A stretch of DNA of 64,000 nucleotides, from positions 51,970 to 115,969 of the forward strand of contig JASANE010018279.1 of the NCBI GenBank assembly GCA_030248225.1, in the 5' to 3' direction. The translations under genes were made by a program, and so were the position numbers. Below, piece by piece: positions 48,149-58,019 of this stretch (its first letter is position 1; every line of letters begins with the position of its first letter). Below the pieces are notes generated by a model that saw only the letters and a program-made list of their open reading frames with translations, did no database searches and had not been told where the DNA came from. The stretch is from Trileptium ribeirensis. Its lineage: Eukaryota; Nematoda; Enoplea; Enoplida; Thoracostomopsidae.

Positions 48149-48682
48149 TTATCGAACTTCTTCCAATAGGCGACCCATAACATTGTGGCATGGTCGCGGT
48201 CGTTTGCCGAAAGTGATGTCTTCCGGCCCCAGGCCAATTCCCCAGAAGGAATCGGACCTATTTGCCTCGAGCAATTGGGCGTATCCGGTGGCGAGTAGGG
48301 CGTTTCTGAACCGAGGAATTTTGAACTTCTCCAGGAGCACCGTCCGCATGAGATGGGGTAGTATGGGGCAGAGGCGCTCAGTTGTTTCCGGGTCCAGGAA
48401 CTTTTGTTTGTTCCTACGGGAGATGGCTTTGATGTCTCGAGCTCCCATTTTCAAGTCCGAAATGTCTTGTTTCGCCTGCTCCTCGTCGAATAAATACATG
48501 ACCAGGAGCTGGTATCCTTGCTCCGTTGAGGCGTATTCAATGGGGCATTGTTTTATTGTTTGGCCCAACGGAGCCATGTTTGAGAGTTCCGGCCAGTGTG
48601 TGCCTTTGGACAGGAACGTTTCAATCGGAGCACCATAGTTAATAGTGTAATACGGCACCCTAGGTTGCGGAAGTTGTTCCAT
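48149..48682 (-). CDS. NADAR (YbiA/DUF1768) domain protein
   Basis: A 177-residue ORF with the family's order of motifs: an N-terminal F-L-S-K-G...WPELSNM (the 'LSN' strand), YASTEQGYQ with the conserved Glu, a helical linker, a KF...LLATGYAQLLEA segment, FWGIGLG, and a closing NVMGRLLEEVR. NADAR proteins are N-glycosidases or binders acting on ADP-ribose-linked or riboflavin-pathway intermediates; bacterial YbiA is the best-known member, and some NADAR proteins remove ADP-ribose from nucleobases. Length fits a single complete domain. The frame is open upstream of the ATG as far as about 48835 and overlaps the end of the integrase-tail ORF in the -1 frame. AATACTATTGCAG before GAATCACC (near 48712) could be a splice acceptor for a subgenomic mRNA. 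Position after pol is that of an env or accessory gene. Confidence 0.85.
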   Translation of the reverse strand: MEQLPQPRVPYYTINYGAPIETFLSKGTHWPELSNMAPLGQTIKQCPIEYASTEQGYQLLVMYLFDEEQAKQDISDLKMGARDIKAISRRNKQKFLDPETTERLCPILPHLMRTVLLEKFKIPRFRNALLATGYAQLLEANRSDSFWGIGLGPEDITFGKRPRPCHNVMGRLLEEVR

Positions 48683-48804
48683 GTCGTTGCGTCCTTTGAA
48701 TTGGTGATTCCTGCAATAGTATTCATCGCCATTAATGGCGGCTCTTGAGGGATTTTGGGTGGTGGGAGCTCGAGTTGTCGGGTATTTCTTGGGTGATTTA
48801 AACG

Positions 48805-51530
48805 CTACAACCGTCTCTCGCGAGGCGGTTGTCTAGGAGGTCGGACCACCTCCAGTCCGACATCTTCGGGTTGTAATTGTCTTTGTCCACTGTCCTCGTC
48901 AGGTTCCAAGTCCGGATGTGCGGATAGCATGTCCTCGATGTCGCGTTCGTCAAAGATGTCCCTAAAAGGTTCGAACATGTCGTGCCGTGCACGAGCACTG
49001 CAGATGGATAGTCCATCGGCATGACAGGGTCACGATGTCGAGTCGGTAGAGCGTGGGGTATAGTCCGTCGAGCTGGTGTCGTAGTCGGGGGTTTTAAACT
49101 CCGGGGGTCGAGTCGTGGTATTATGACTCGAGCTTCTTCTCCCAGTGGTATATATTCTTCATACCAACGGCAACGGTCCCTAGCTTGTCTATGTGGCTGT
49201 CGGCGAGTAGGTTGAGGGGGTTCCTCCCTGTCTTTAACTTGGCGTGAAGAGGGTCCCATCTCAGGAGATCCCTCGCTCTCCTCCGTTGGAGGGTCGAGTT
49301 CAAAGTGGGGCCTTTGACGGCGTCCCGGTAAAAGTTGACTAATAGGTATTTCATCCTCCTCGTCTTCCCAGCTAACTTGTGATTGAGCTCTGACTGGGGT
49401 TTGTCTACGTAGTTTAGCGCGTGATGGTCGAGTTAGAACTCCCTTAAGGGTGGAGGGAGCGCTGCGCGGCGGCGCTCTTCCCTTCCTCCCGGTAGAGGAG
49501 CCCTTGGTTGATTCGCCAATGGTTGATATTGTCGCATTGTCCTTGTCTGTAGTTCGTGATCGTAATCGTTTCGGTCGACCGCCTTCTGAAGTCTTGGAAG
49601 GTCGGCGTAGTTTACCTGTGCTCTGCTTACTTGCTTCTCGCTGTCGAGCTAAACTCTCAATAAATTTTGCTACAATCCCGTCGGCTGCTATTTGGTCTTC
49701 TGAGGGGATGTATTGTATGGAAGATCCCCGTAAGTACTCCATTAGTTCAGTTGCGTCCTGTATTTCTACTCGGGCACGGGCGGCTTCCTCTCTCTTCCTC
49801 CTTATTTCTTGCATTTCCCATTCCCATTGTGCTGGCTCATTTTGTCTCTGGGTGGTCCATCGACCAAAGGATGGCACCCGGGGGCGCGTAATTCCATGCT
49901 CCACTAGGGGTGACAATAGGAGAGGGATTTTCCACCGGTGGGGTGCAGTCGGGGAATCGATTGTTTCAGGTGACGTGGTCCCCGAGCTTACGGATGAGAC
50001 TGGTTCATTTGTCGGTGTAGGGTGTCGGACTTGCTTTTGTCGTGATTTAGGCTCAGGTTTTGGTGTTGGTGCAGGTTCCAGTGAAGATTGGTTACTTACT
50101 GGGGCGGATTGCGCGGGTTGCGGTCTAGGAGGGGTGTAATATGGCGTGAGCCATTCGTCTGGAACATAGTCCTCTATTGTGGCTTCGAATCCCAGTGGCA
50201 TTAGGGGAGTGTGTGGAGGTGGTGTGGGTGGAGCGGAGTATGCCTGACGAGGTATGGAATATGGTTGTTTGTAAGACGCTGTAGACTCGTAATAGGTGTG
50301 GTATGGTGTCACTGGCTTGTCTGATTCAGTCACTAAGCGTTGTGTCTGAGGGCTGCGGGATGTTTGAGTGGCGATAGCGGCTCGGCGTTGGGCAGGCGTA
50401 AGCGGCGAGGTTTGAACAGCATGTTCAACTGCTGAAGTTGAAGATGTAGCGTGTTCTGGAGTGTGGGGCGAGTGTTCGTCCGGGTCCTGTGAAGCGAGTA
50501 ATTCCACGAGACCTAGGTCATTAACGTTGAATGGTCGTAGTGCACGACCGTCCTCCGAGCGTTTTACCGTTAGAGGTCTGGTAGGCTCATCAGTTCGAAC
50601 TGCTCGTTCCTGTTCTCGCAGGGTTACTGGGGCAGTATGTTGTCCATACTCAGGCGAGAAAGTACCAGGTGGTTTATCAAGCGCGTAGGGCAACGTAGCG
50701 GGGTCTAGGGTAGCAAGTTCCTGCGATATAGCGGGCCATTCAGTGTCCGGAGTTCTGTCAGGGTCGCAAAGGGGAAGTCTGTTTTGCTGCGGGGCTCCTG
50801 ATGAGCCTTGAGCCTGAATGGTCAGTCGTTCTACTGCGGCGCGATGTATGTCTGCCTGCGCTTGCGTGTATTCTAAGTTAGGTTCTCCAATCTCTACACT
50901 AGCGACGTCGGAAGCACCATAAACCTCCTGGCGCAACCGGTCTACTGCTTCTGGATCTGCAGCCTGTAGTTCCATGGCGAAGTATTTGTCAGCGAGGATA
51001 GTTTCTCCGGGTTCCTGTAGGGTAGCCTCAATATATGCGGGAGGGACTGCTTTGAGTAAATCAGCCATGTCGGGGAAGCTGCTTAGCGGGCGATAGCATG
51101 GTTTGGTGCGGTTTATGTGAACGACATGATCGGAAGCATTAGGTTGTCCGGGGAGTTTAACACAAATGCAAGGGAGCATTATCTTGGTGATCTGATATGG
51201 TCCGCACCATCGGCGTTCCAGTTTGCGCGATAGTCCGGGTGTCGTATAATAGCGATAGACCCATACATGGTCGTTAACATGGTAGTCGGGGACCTTGATC
51301 TTACGATTGTAATACCGTTTTCTGTATTCCCGAGCAGATTGCATGGATCGATTGGCTCGATCCCTGATGGTGGTATGAAGATGGCTTCGAAATCCCAATA
51401 GTCGAATAAGCAGTCGGCCGTTGAACAGACTAGCTGGATGAAAATTGAGCGTCGCAAACCAGCACGGTACAAGTAAATTCCCGTAACGATTACAACGAGC
51501 AAATTAGTATGCAGTGATATCAGTAAGTAA
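48805..51530 (-). CDS. Integrase C-terminus (GPY/F module) with a long disordered tail; 5'-truncated
   Basis: Reading starts inside the integrase after a deletion: WFATLNFHPASLFNGR, then a basic helix (SAREYRKRYYNRK), VNDHVWVYRY, and LERRWCGPYQI...HVVHINRTKP, the GPY/F module of Ty3/gypsy integrases (about 51310-51110). About 750 further residues are Pro/Ser/Thr/Gln-rich with acidic and basic patches (EDEEDEIPISQLL; GGRPKRLRSR, AT-hook-like) and no recognised fold. The frame used at the start stays open to 48798, but near 49000 another frame takes over with a protein-like acidic end (DMFEPFRDIFDERDIEDM, later RPPRQPPRERRL) and a TAG at 48805-48807. I infer a single-base indel near 48985-49005. 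Integrase inserts the cDNA; the tail could bind chromatin or other element proteins. Without the catalytic core this copy is not functional. Confidence 0.75.
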
Positions 51531-51570
51531 GTTACTTAAGTAAGCGGATTAGGTATAACAAAAGCAAATA

Positions 51571-53365
51571 TTTGGTTGCGCACGTGTCTAGTATCTTGGT
51601 ATGATCACTGAGGCCCCCAGAGAGGTTGACACCGAAACCTGCTCACAGGTCATGATGTCAAACCGATATTCCCTGTCCTAGCCTAACGGAAGTTGTTTAG
51701 TCTGATCTGACTTAGAGTGAAAACGTGTGATAATTTAGGTTGCCTAGGCAATTTCTGATTTCCAGTGAGTTTAGTTCCGGTCGAACACTTTATTCGGGTG
51801 TAGTCTATGTGGCCCCCACAGGGTTCCGACATGCCCTGATAGTTTAACGTCGGGCTATCTAGCTAGTAATGTGGCAACTGAACTGTATTAGTATCTAGTG
51901 ATAAAATTTTCCTAATAAACTTTGTACTTCAGCTGAGTATGATAATTCCATGAGCGAGTTCAGTGAATAATTACCCGGACCTCTCTCGTTATGATTCCGT
52001 ATCTGTTGTAAGCGAACAATGGTGGCGAACCGCACGTGTCAGGGCTTGGAATATTCCCTTCGTCAAGCCGTGGCACGCGGGGTTGGCCCGTTCGTTTGGT
52101 CGCACTTATTACGCTGGAGATAAACAACACGGGACACGTCAACTGATTTTCCAGAATTTATTCAAAGTTATGTACAAGGTCAGTTAGCAATTGGCATCCG
52201 GTAAGGTACACATGTAATTACAAACTACGACAGTAATAAGCTACCCGTCCGAGCATTCGTTCCCTTTATGTTGAATTTTCGTGGTACATTACAAAACAGA
52301 GAAATAAGTTATATAGCAGCAGAATGACTGGTCAGATCGAGACCCGCGTGGCCTCGTCAGATGCCTAAATGGGTAGACTACTGGGAAACACGCGTACTTT
52401 CAATCACTGATCCGATGGTTACCAGAAAAACCAGTTGTTAGTAGGGTGGTCAAGCAATTTTGGGCGTCAAAGGATGTTATAAAAGAAAGGTTTTGATACG
52501 GTGGGTCGGAAAAATAGACACACCGAGTCACGAAGATCACGCAGTACACATATATATGCATAACTATATTTCCATATAAGCCTAGGTTATGTCCACTCGG
52601 AACCATGGTCTCCAGCCAAACCTAGCGTAAGTATTGGCTGTTAATTGAATGTTCACCTGTTTGTCCCCAGAATATCTCAGGAAATCTTCCAGCGATTTGC
52701 GATATTTCAAGCTTGTTCGAGAGCCCTGAAAATTCTCTACCGAAAAGTACTCGGGACAATTTCGGTAAATCTGAAACGTTGGACGGTTACGGGCCGATAA
52801 ACAGGCCCGAGGTCCGTTATTTCCGAATAATCGGAAACTACCGTAACCCACTTGTTTCAGCTTACTTTTTTGACCATTAAGCTATAGTTCGCTTGAACCA
52901 GGTAAAATTGATAGTCCTGATTTCGATTACTTTCCGACCCCTTAAATCATCAAAGGCCTCCTATTCCCGGACGGTCTAAATTTTGAAATTTCAACATGGA
53001 AACATTTCCTAACGGTCGAGTTCCGTTCGAGTCTCTATCTCGGTGCCAATTTGAGGCTCCTTCCTATTCTGGTCAAAATGAACCTTCGCCCTAATCTGAC
53101 TTACTGCGTGAACCTGTCCGACATAACACATAATTATAATAAAACATGCAAAGGCATACAAATAACGGCAGGGGCACATTTATGACAACATGGATGTACT
53201 AAGATAGCAATATTAACAAAACGATTATCAACGACCACGGCACCCGGAAACACATGAAAACTCAGTTCCAGTAGCTGTGTCTGATTCGATTTAAGGCGCG
53301 TTTAGGCCATCTTGACGTCGAAGTCATGTAAAATGCACGTAACGGGCCGGAACGGGCCTGTTACA
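51571..53365 (-). repeat. 5' LTR with two large deletions
   Basis: 51571-52265 matches 41016-41708 and 52266-53365 matches about 45816-46876, so about 4.1 kb is missing at the 52265/52266 join. The LTR 3' end (equivalent of 40827-41015, including part of the CCAAT/GC box) is also missing. A 30-bp segment near 52486-52515, absent from the 3' LTR, is present here and in the solo LTR, so the 3' LTR lost it. Confidence 0.85.
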
Positions 53366-53400
53366 ATTACATCACAAGATTTTTCCGATTTCTATTTCAG

Positions 53401-53445
53401 GAACATCCAGTTTGCTATATTGGCCGAAAATCATATTCACATAAC
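53401..53445 (+). CDS. Candidate terminal exon after a strong acceptor
   Basis: TTTTTCCGATTTCTATTTCAG is followed by a short frame. Joined in phase to the exon ending at 36952 it would give about 13 more residues and a TAA. Alternatively it reads EHPVCYIGRKSYSHNHTEAS in another phase. Very tentative. Confidence 0.15.
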
Positions 53446-53906
53446 CACACGGAGGCATCTATGTTCTCACGAGTAGCATTTTTGGCTTGATTACTTTCAA
53501 TTATGATCTTAAAATTATACCTTAAATTGTTTTAACTAGGCAAAGTTTAACAATTATTAGGATACCACGACTAATTCCTAACTGTCTTCGTGGGGCGTTT
53601 AATTTACCAAGTCTTTATACAGATATATTCACACAGATACATACATCTATGGCTACAGTTACATATATATCTACTCCGCTATATAAAATTTTTTGAAATG
53701 AAATCAACTTTCTAAACTGCAACATTCTGTAGTGTTTTTTTTTAATTTGCACTCATTATTATACACTTCCAGTTCCTTTTGCCACAACTTCCGCCACCAT
53801 AGCTTACGCTTTGCAGACAAAACAAAAGACGCATAATACATTGTTGTTTTTTTAATTTTTGCAAATGATAATGCTTGCAGATATCTATACATATGTTATG
53901 CATAGA

Positions 53907-54041
<135 letters not shown>

Positions 54042-54104
54042 CTCATACATACAAATTGTACATATATATATTTTTACTTTATAAGGACAGTGCAAACAAC
54101 AGCA

Positions 54105-54358
54105 CTCGTAGGGACATAAAATCCCCTGCGAGATATTTTCAAAATAGATGCGGTGGCACACAGGGACATTGCACCCCCTGTGTGCCATTTTATATACATG
54201 CAAACGGCACACAGGGACATTAGACCCCCTGTCTGTCAATTTTTTTAACAATTTAGCGGCGCATACGAGACTTGATACCCCTCGTATGGCATCAAGACGA
54301 AAAGAAACAACACGCGAGAACAACAGACGATCCACAAGGACATAAAATCTCCTTGTGG
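54105..54358. repeat. Array of five related hairpins
   Basis: Hairpins at 54105-54132, 54155-54186, 54206-54237, 54262-54288 and 54332-54358 have different stem sequences but a similar core of the form GGGACAT-N4-CCCC. Examples are CTCGTAGGGACAT with CCCCTGCGAG, and GGCACACAGGGACAT with CCCCCTGTGTGCC. Start-to-start spacing is 50, 51, 56 and 70 bp. Stems differ between units while pairing is kept, apart from a few mismatches in the first and third. I do not recognise the family; it could be an RNA, a transcription-factor array or part of an unknown repeat. Confidence 0.75.
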
Positions 54359-54637
54359 GTCAACCTAGGGTAACCAGAGACACAGAAAAGGACCGTTGCG
54401 TTTCGGTTTTAAGGTTAAGTAAAAATACCGTTGGGTTTGCTGAGTTGAGTTTTTAAACTGAGTTACAAAATTTTACACAGTAGTGCAAAGGCACAAAACA
54501 CTAAACTGCACACACAAATGTGATGTATAAAACGACATATTTAGGGTTCACGCGAGAAAAATCCTTTTTCGACTCATTTTACACGGGATTACACCCCTGA
54601 GGAACATATATACTAAAAAAAGTCGAACTGGATGGCC

Positions 54638-54850
54638 ACTAAACCGGAGCCCAGTTCACAAACAAATTGTTTATAAAGTAAACATATTTTAAGGAATAGG
54701 TACAAGGTTTGAGAACCTATCCAAAATTTCATTTTTTTACCCATGAGAACATGATGCATTGCATACACGCGGCTACATGGCCACTAAACCAGAGCCTAGA
54801 CGAAGACAGACGGTAATGTGTATAAAGTACACATATCTAAAGGACATGGT
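54638..54850. repeat. Imperfect direct repeat, about 135-bp period
   Basis: GGCCACTAAACCGGAGCC at about 54634 recurs as GGCCACTAAACCAGAGCC at about 54779. Each is followed about 35-40 bp later by TATAAAGTA[A/C]ACATAT and an AAGGA motif. Confidence 0.7.
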
Positions 54851-57037
54851 AGCAGAGCATCGAGCGTGAGTTTTCTCCGAGTGAGTGGTCCAACACGAGC
54901 ACAAAACCAATTTAGGGATGACCAACCGACCCCGTTGCTCACACCTCGCCTTGGTTGAAACTGCCTACCAGGGACGCCGTCGACAGTGCATCCTCACTGT
55001 TGTGTGACCTCAGGTACACGGCTGATTTTCATCACCTGGCTAGAGCAGGGGACATGAAAGGTTTTCCGTGAGCAACATGAGCTTAAAACTGAGCAAGCCC
55101 CCTCTCTGTTTATACGAATAAGGACTAGCACACACATCCAATTGTGAAACATTAGTTTTTTGAACCAAAACTCATGCGATTTATCAAACTTAAAACTAAG
55201 CTTTAATATTGGATGTGTGGATTAGCTCCTTCCGCTAAGTTTAAAAATCCTTTTTCAAATTTTAGGGAAACATTGTTTTTAAAATTTCATTAATTTTTTT
55301 TGTCAAGCGCGTAGTTTTTTTAACAAGTATAAGCAAGGTCCCGAAATTTTCAAGGTTTTTGTTTGTCCTTATAAAACAGTTAGAATGCAATACCTGAAAC
55401 TCAGTTTGTGAACACGTAGCGAAATACATAAAACTTCTCGTATTAGCTTTGAGGTAAAATTTTTTTGAAATACATTACTCCATATTTTGACTATAGATCC
55501 GTTTTAAAAATCCCTACTTAAAATCAGCTACGATTCTGGTTTTATTTAAAGTCTAGAAAAAGTTTCCTTTATGATTTTGTTTGGAACCTTACCACCTAAT
55601 GAGATTCCACCGATATATAAATACGGCGCGATACCCAACCACTCAAAAACTGTTTTTATCTTTTCATAAATAAATAAGTTTATAACTCCCCTGGGTTTTG
55701 CTTACTCCCATATATCCTTTTTACTCCAACGCCCTTTCATAGTTGTCTTTGATTATTGCCATGTTTAATGCGCCAACAGAATATTATAGTGCTCGGGACG
55801 GGAGACCATAACCACAACTTTTTTTGACCCCCTACAACCTGTAAACATCAAACTGAGAAGCAACGCTTCTCTATAAACAATTGTTTCTCATTCAATATAA
55901 AATTTATGATTAAATTTTTTGGCCTGTCGGATTCTTTAATTTTTTTTGACCATCAACATAACCAGAAATGTATACCGAGTTTAAGTTGTTACCCATACAC
56001 AGCAAATTTTGGTAGCAGGATATATTAAAGGCGTGTTCTTTTTTGAACACGGCGTCACAAATAAAGAAAAATCAGCACTCTTTGTGCACTCATTATTTTC
56101 GTTAAGAAAGCTTTTATTTGTCTTGACTCCAAAAAAAATTTTTTATTTGCTGCGAAATCAGTTATTTTCTACACCAGTAAAATGAATAAAAGTTATTCTT
56201 TCGTATATTACCTTTCTCCAAAATTTTCTAAGATTTTTTTATATAGTCTATCGTTGGCACCGATTCATAACCTGTAAAAGTCTATAAATTGTTCATTTTT
56301 TCAAGCTAAGGATACTGATACAATGCGATTAAATTTAAGCGACTAAATTTGTTCTCGGTTTATGTTATTCTGCCTCTTAAAATATTGAGGTCTTAATGGG
56401 CCCTTCGATTGAGCTACATATTAAACAGAAATTTTTTTAGAAACAATGCCCCAGTATTTGAAAAGTCTAGTACAGTGAGCAATCACAATACAAACAAATT
56501 ATTAACTTAATCCTCAGCAATAATTCCCATAAAATTATTTTCGGAGATCTCAACTTAACATTATTTTAAACGGTCGATTATTTCTGGTTCAAGGACCCGA
56601 AGCCATAATTGTTTTCGAACTAGCACCTTCCCGGCATTCTCAAGAATCTTAGCAGGTATCACTTTATCACCAAAATTAAAATACAGTTTTTTAAAAATCT
56701 TATAAAATCACGAAAAACGGATAGATGCCAACTGAACAAATCATTGGGCAATAAAAATTACCTCTGTATGGAGTAAAATATTTATGTTATATCCCCCCAG
56801 AATGGACTTATGAAACCAACTAGACTGACTTCGATTTTCCTTTTCGAATTTCCATTTTAATTTTTCCAATATTTTGTAGACTGTTTGAACCTTTGAAGCG
56901 AATCTGATAAGAAGCGCTTTTAGATATTACGATATCGGGAGACAAATTTTTAAACTTTTTATTACTAAAAACATCTCATTTTATAGCATCCTGTTCTAAT
57001 AACAGTGTAATAAATACCAGCTTACATGATCGTGGTG
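54851..57037. other. AT-rich host-like DNA, no gene recognised
   Basis: About 54860-55110 is less AT-rich with short inverted repeats. A TATATAAATACGGCGCG at about 55613 resembles a TATA box. The rest shows no coding pattern. Confidence 0.4.
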
Positions 57038-57649
57038 TTACCCTTCGTATATTGCCACCGTTACAAAATTTCTTTTCACCGATAAAGAATGTGAATGTTG
57101 AGCACAGTCCTCGCTTGGCAAACCATAAATGACGTTTCCGTTCAGAATAATTAGACCCGCAACATAGCATGAGATTACATAACATTGTATATCCGGACGC
57201 GCATGTCGACTTTGATGCATTTGGATGATCTTGACAACAACGTAAATTTCTAAAAGCCTAGAAAGAAATCGCACATAAACAATAACATCATACAACAGCC
57301 CATAAACAAATATTTTTAGACACGCACACATTCCTTCGTATTTTTCGATTATGTCACTAAATTGAACACCTTCATTGCTATGCATCGGTTTATTTTCATA
57401 GTCAATTCCGTTCATATTGACTAAACCAAAATCCTTACAATTTTGGGTCAAATTTTCATTCCCGTTTAGCCCAGAAACTTTTTTGTGTTTTTCTACAAAT
57501 ACCACCTTGGAACACCTTATTGGAGCACCCCTTTGATACAAAATATTGGACGTAAGGCCCCTTACCGGTTGGGAGCTCATTGGAGTTTTTCCCGTCTCTG
57601 GCCTTGAGACGGGCGTTTTCCCGTCGTCGGTTCCCCCCCGGCGAGTCAC
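57038..57649 (-). CDS. 203-codon ORF of unknown function
   Basis: Open for 612 bases in AT-rich DNA, which is long for chance. The first part is basic and Gly/Pro/Thr-rich; the middle (for example GNENLTQNCKDFGLVNMNG and GVQFSDIIEKYEG) looks protein-like; the next part is hydrophobic. The true exon may be shorter than the ORF, with introns. No family recognised. It lies just upstream of the LTR region at 58 kb. Confidence 0.3.
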   Translation of the reverse strand: MTRRGGTDDGKTPVSRPETGKTPMSSQPVRGLTSNILYQRGAPIRCSKVVFVEKHKKVSGLNGNENLTQNCKDFGLVNMNGIDYENKPMHSNEGVQFSDIIEKYEGMCACLKIFVYGLLYDVIVYVRFLSRLLEIYVVVKIIQMHQSRHARPDIQCYVISCYVAGLIILNGNVIYGLPSEDCAQHSHSLSVKRNFVTVAIYEG

Positions 57650-58019
57650 TGAAGCTTAGGTAGTCCTAAGTAAATTGAAAAGTGGCTAGATTCTTTTCGA
57701 TGTTCCACGATGTCCTCATGAACGAGGGTCATCGGCTAAGTTAAATTTAGTTTAATTAGGAGGGCGGCAAGTCGAAACCACAAAGGCGACGTAGCAGATG
57801 GGGTCGCCAAACAATTAGAGCTTCAGCTGATTGCTGGTCGTTGCGTGAGACGACGAGTTGGCGGCCCGAACAATAAGAAAAAGAACAAACAAATTGAAAT
57901 TTCTTGGAGATTGAGTGTTTCGGAAGTCGACGATGTTGACCCAACCGATCTGGGACAGGAAATCGAGTAAATAAGATTCGAATTTCTATGGACATCCTGT
58001 TTTAATTGTAGGAAGTTAA

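Larger units (their letters stand above)
40827..53365 (-). mobile_element. LTR retrotransposon insertion with NADAR and SGNH-like genes, TSD ATTA
   Basis: The outer ends are TGTAATAACGG at 40827 (LTR 3' end, reversed) and CCTGTTACA at 53365 (LTR 5' start, reversed). ATTA lies directly outside both ends (40823-40826 and 53366-53369). In reading order (minus) the parts are a 5' LTR deleted at two places (53365-51571), internal DNA (51570-46877) and a full 3' LTR (46876-40827). Gag, protease, RT, RNase H and most of the integrase are gone through a deletion that also removed the 3' end of the 5' LTR and the primer-binding site. The shared parts of the two LTRs differ by about 2-3% by eye, so the insertion is fairly young. 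It is non-autonomous as it stands. Confidence 0.85.

Noticed and set aside
48183..48638. 151-codon plus-strand ORF opposite NADAR, and plus-strand ORFs at 49450-50139
   Set aside because: Antisense shadows of the NADAR and integrase-tail ORFs, which carry recognisable domains on the minus strand.
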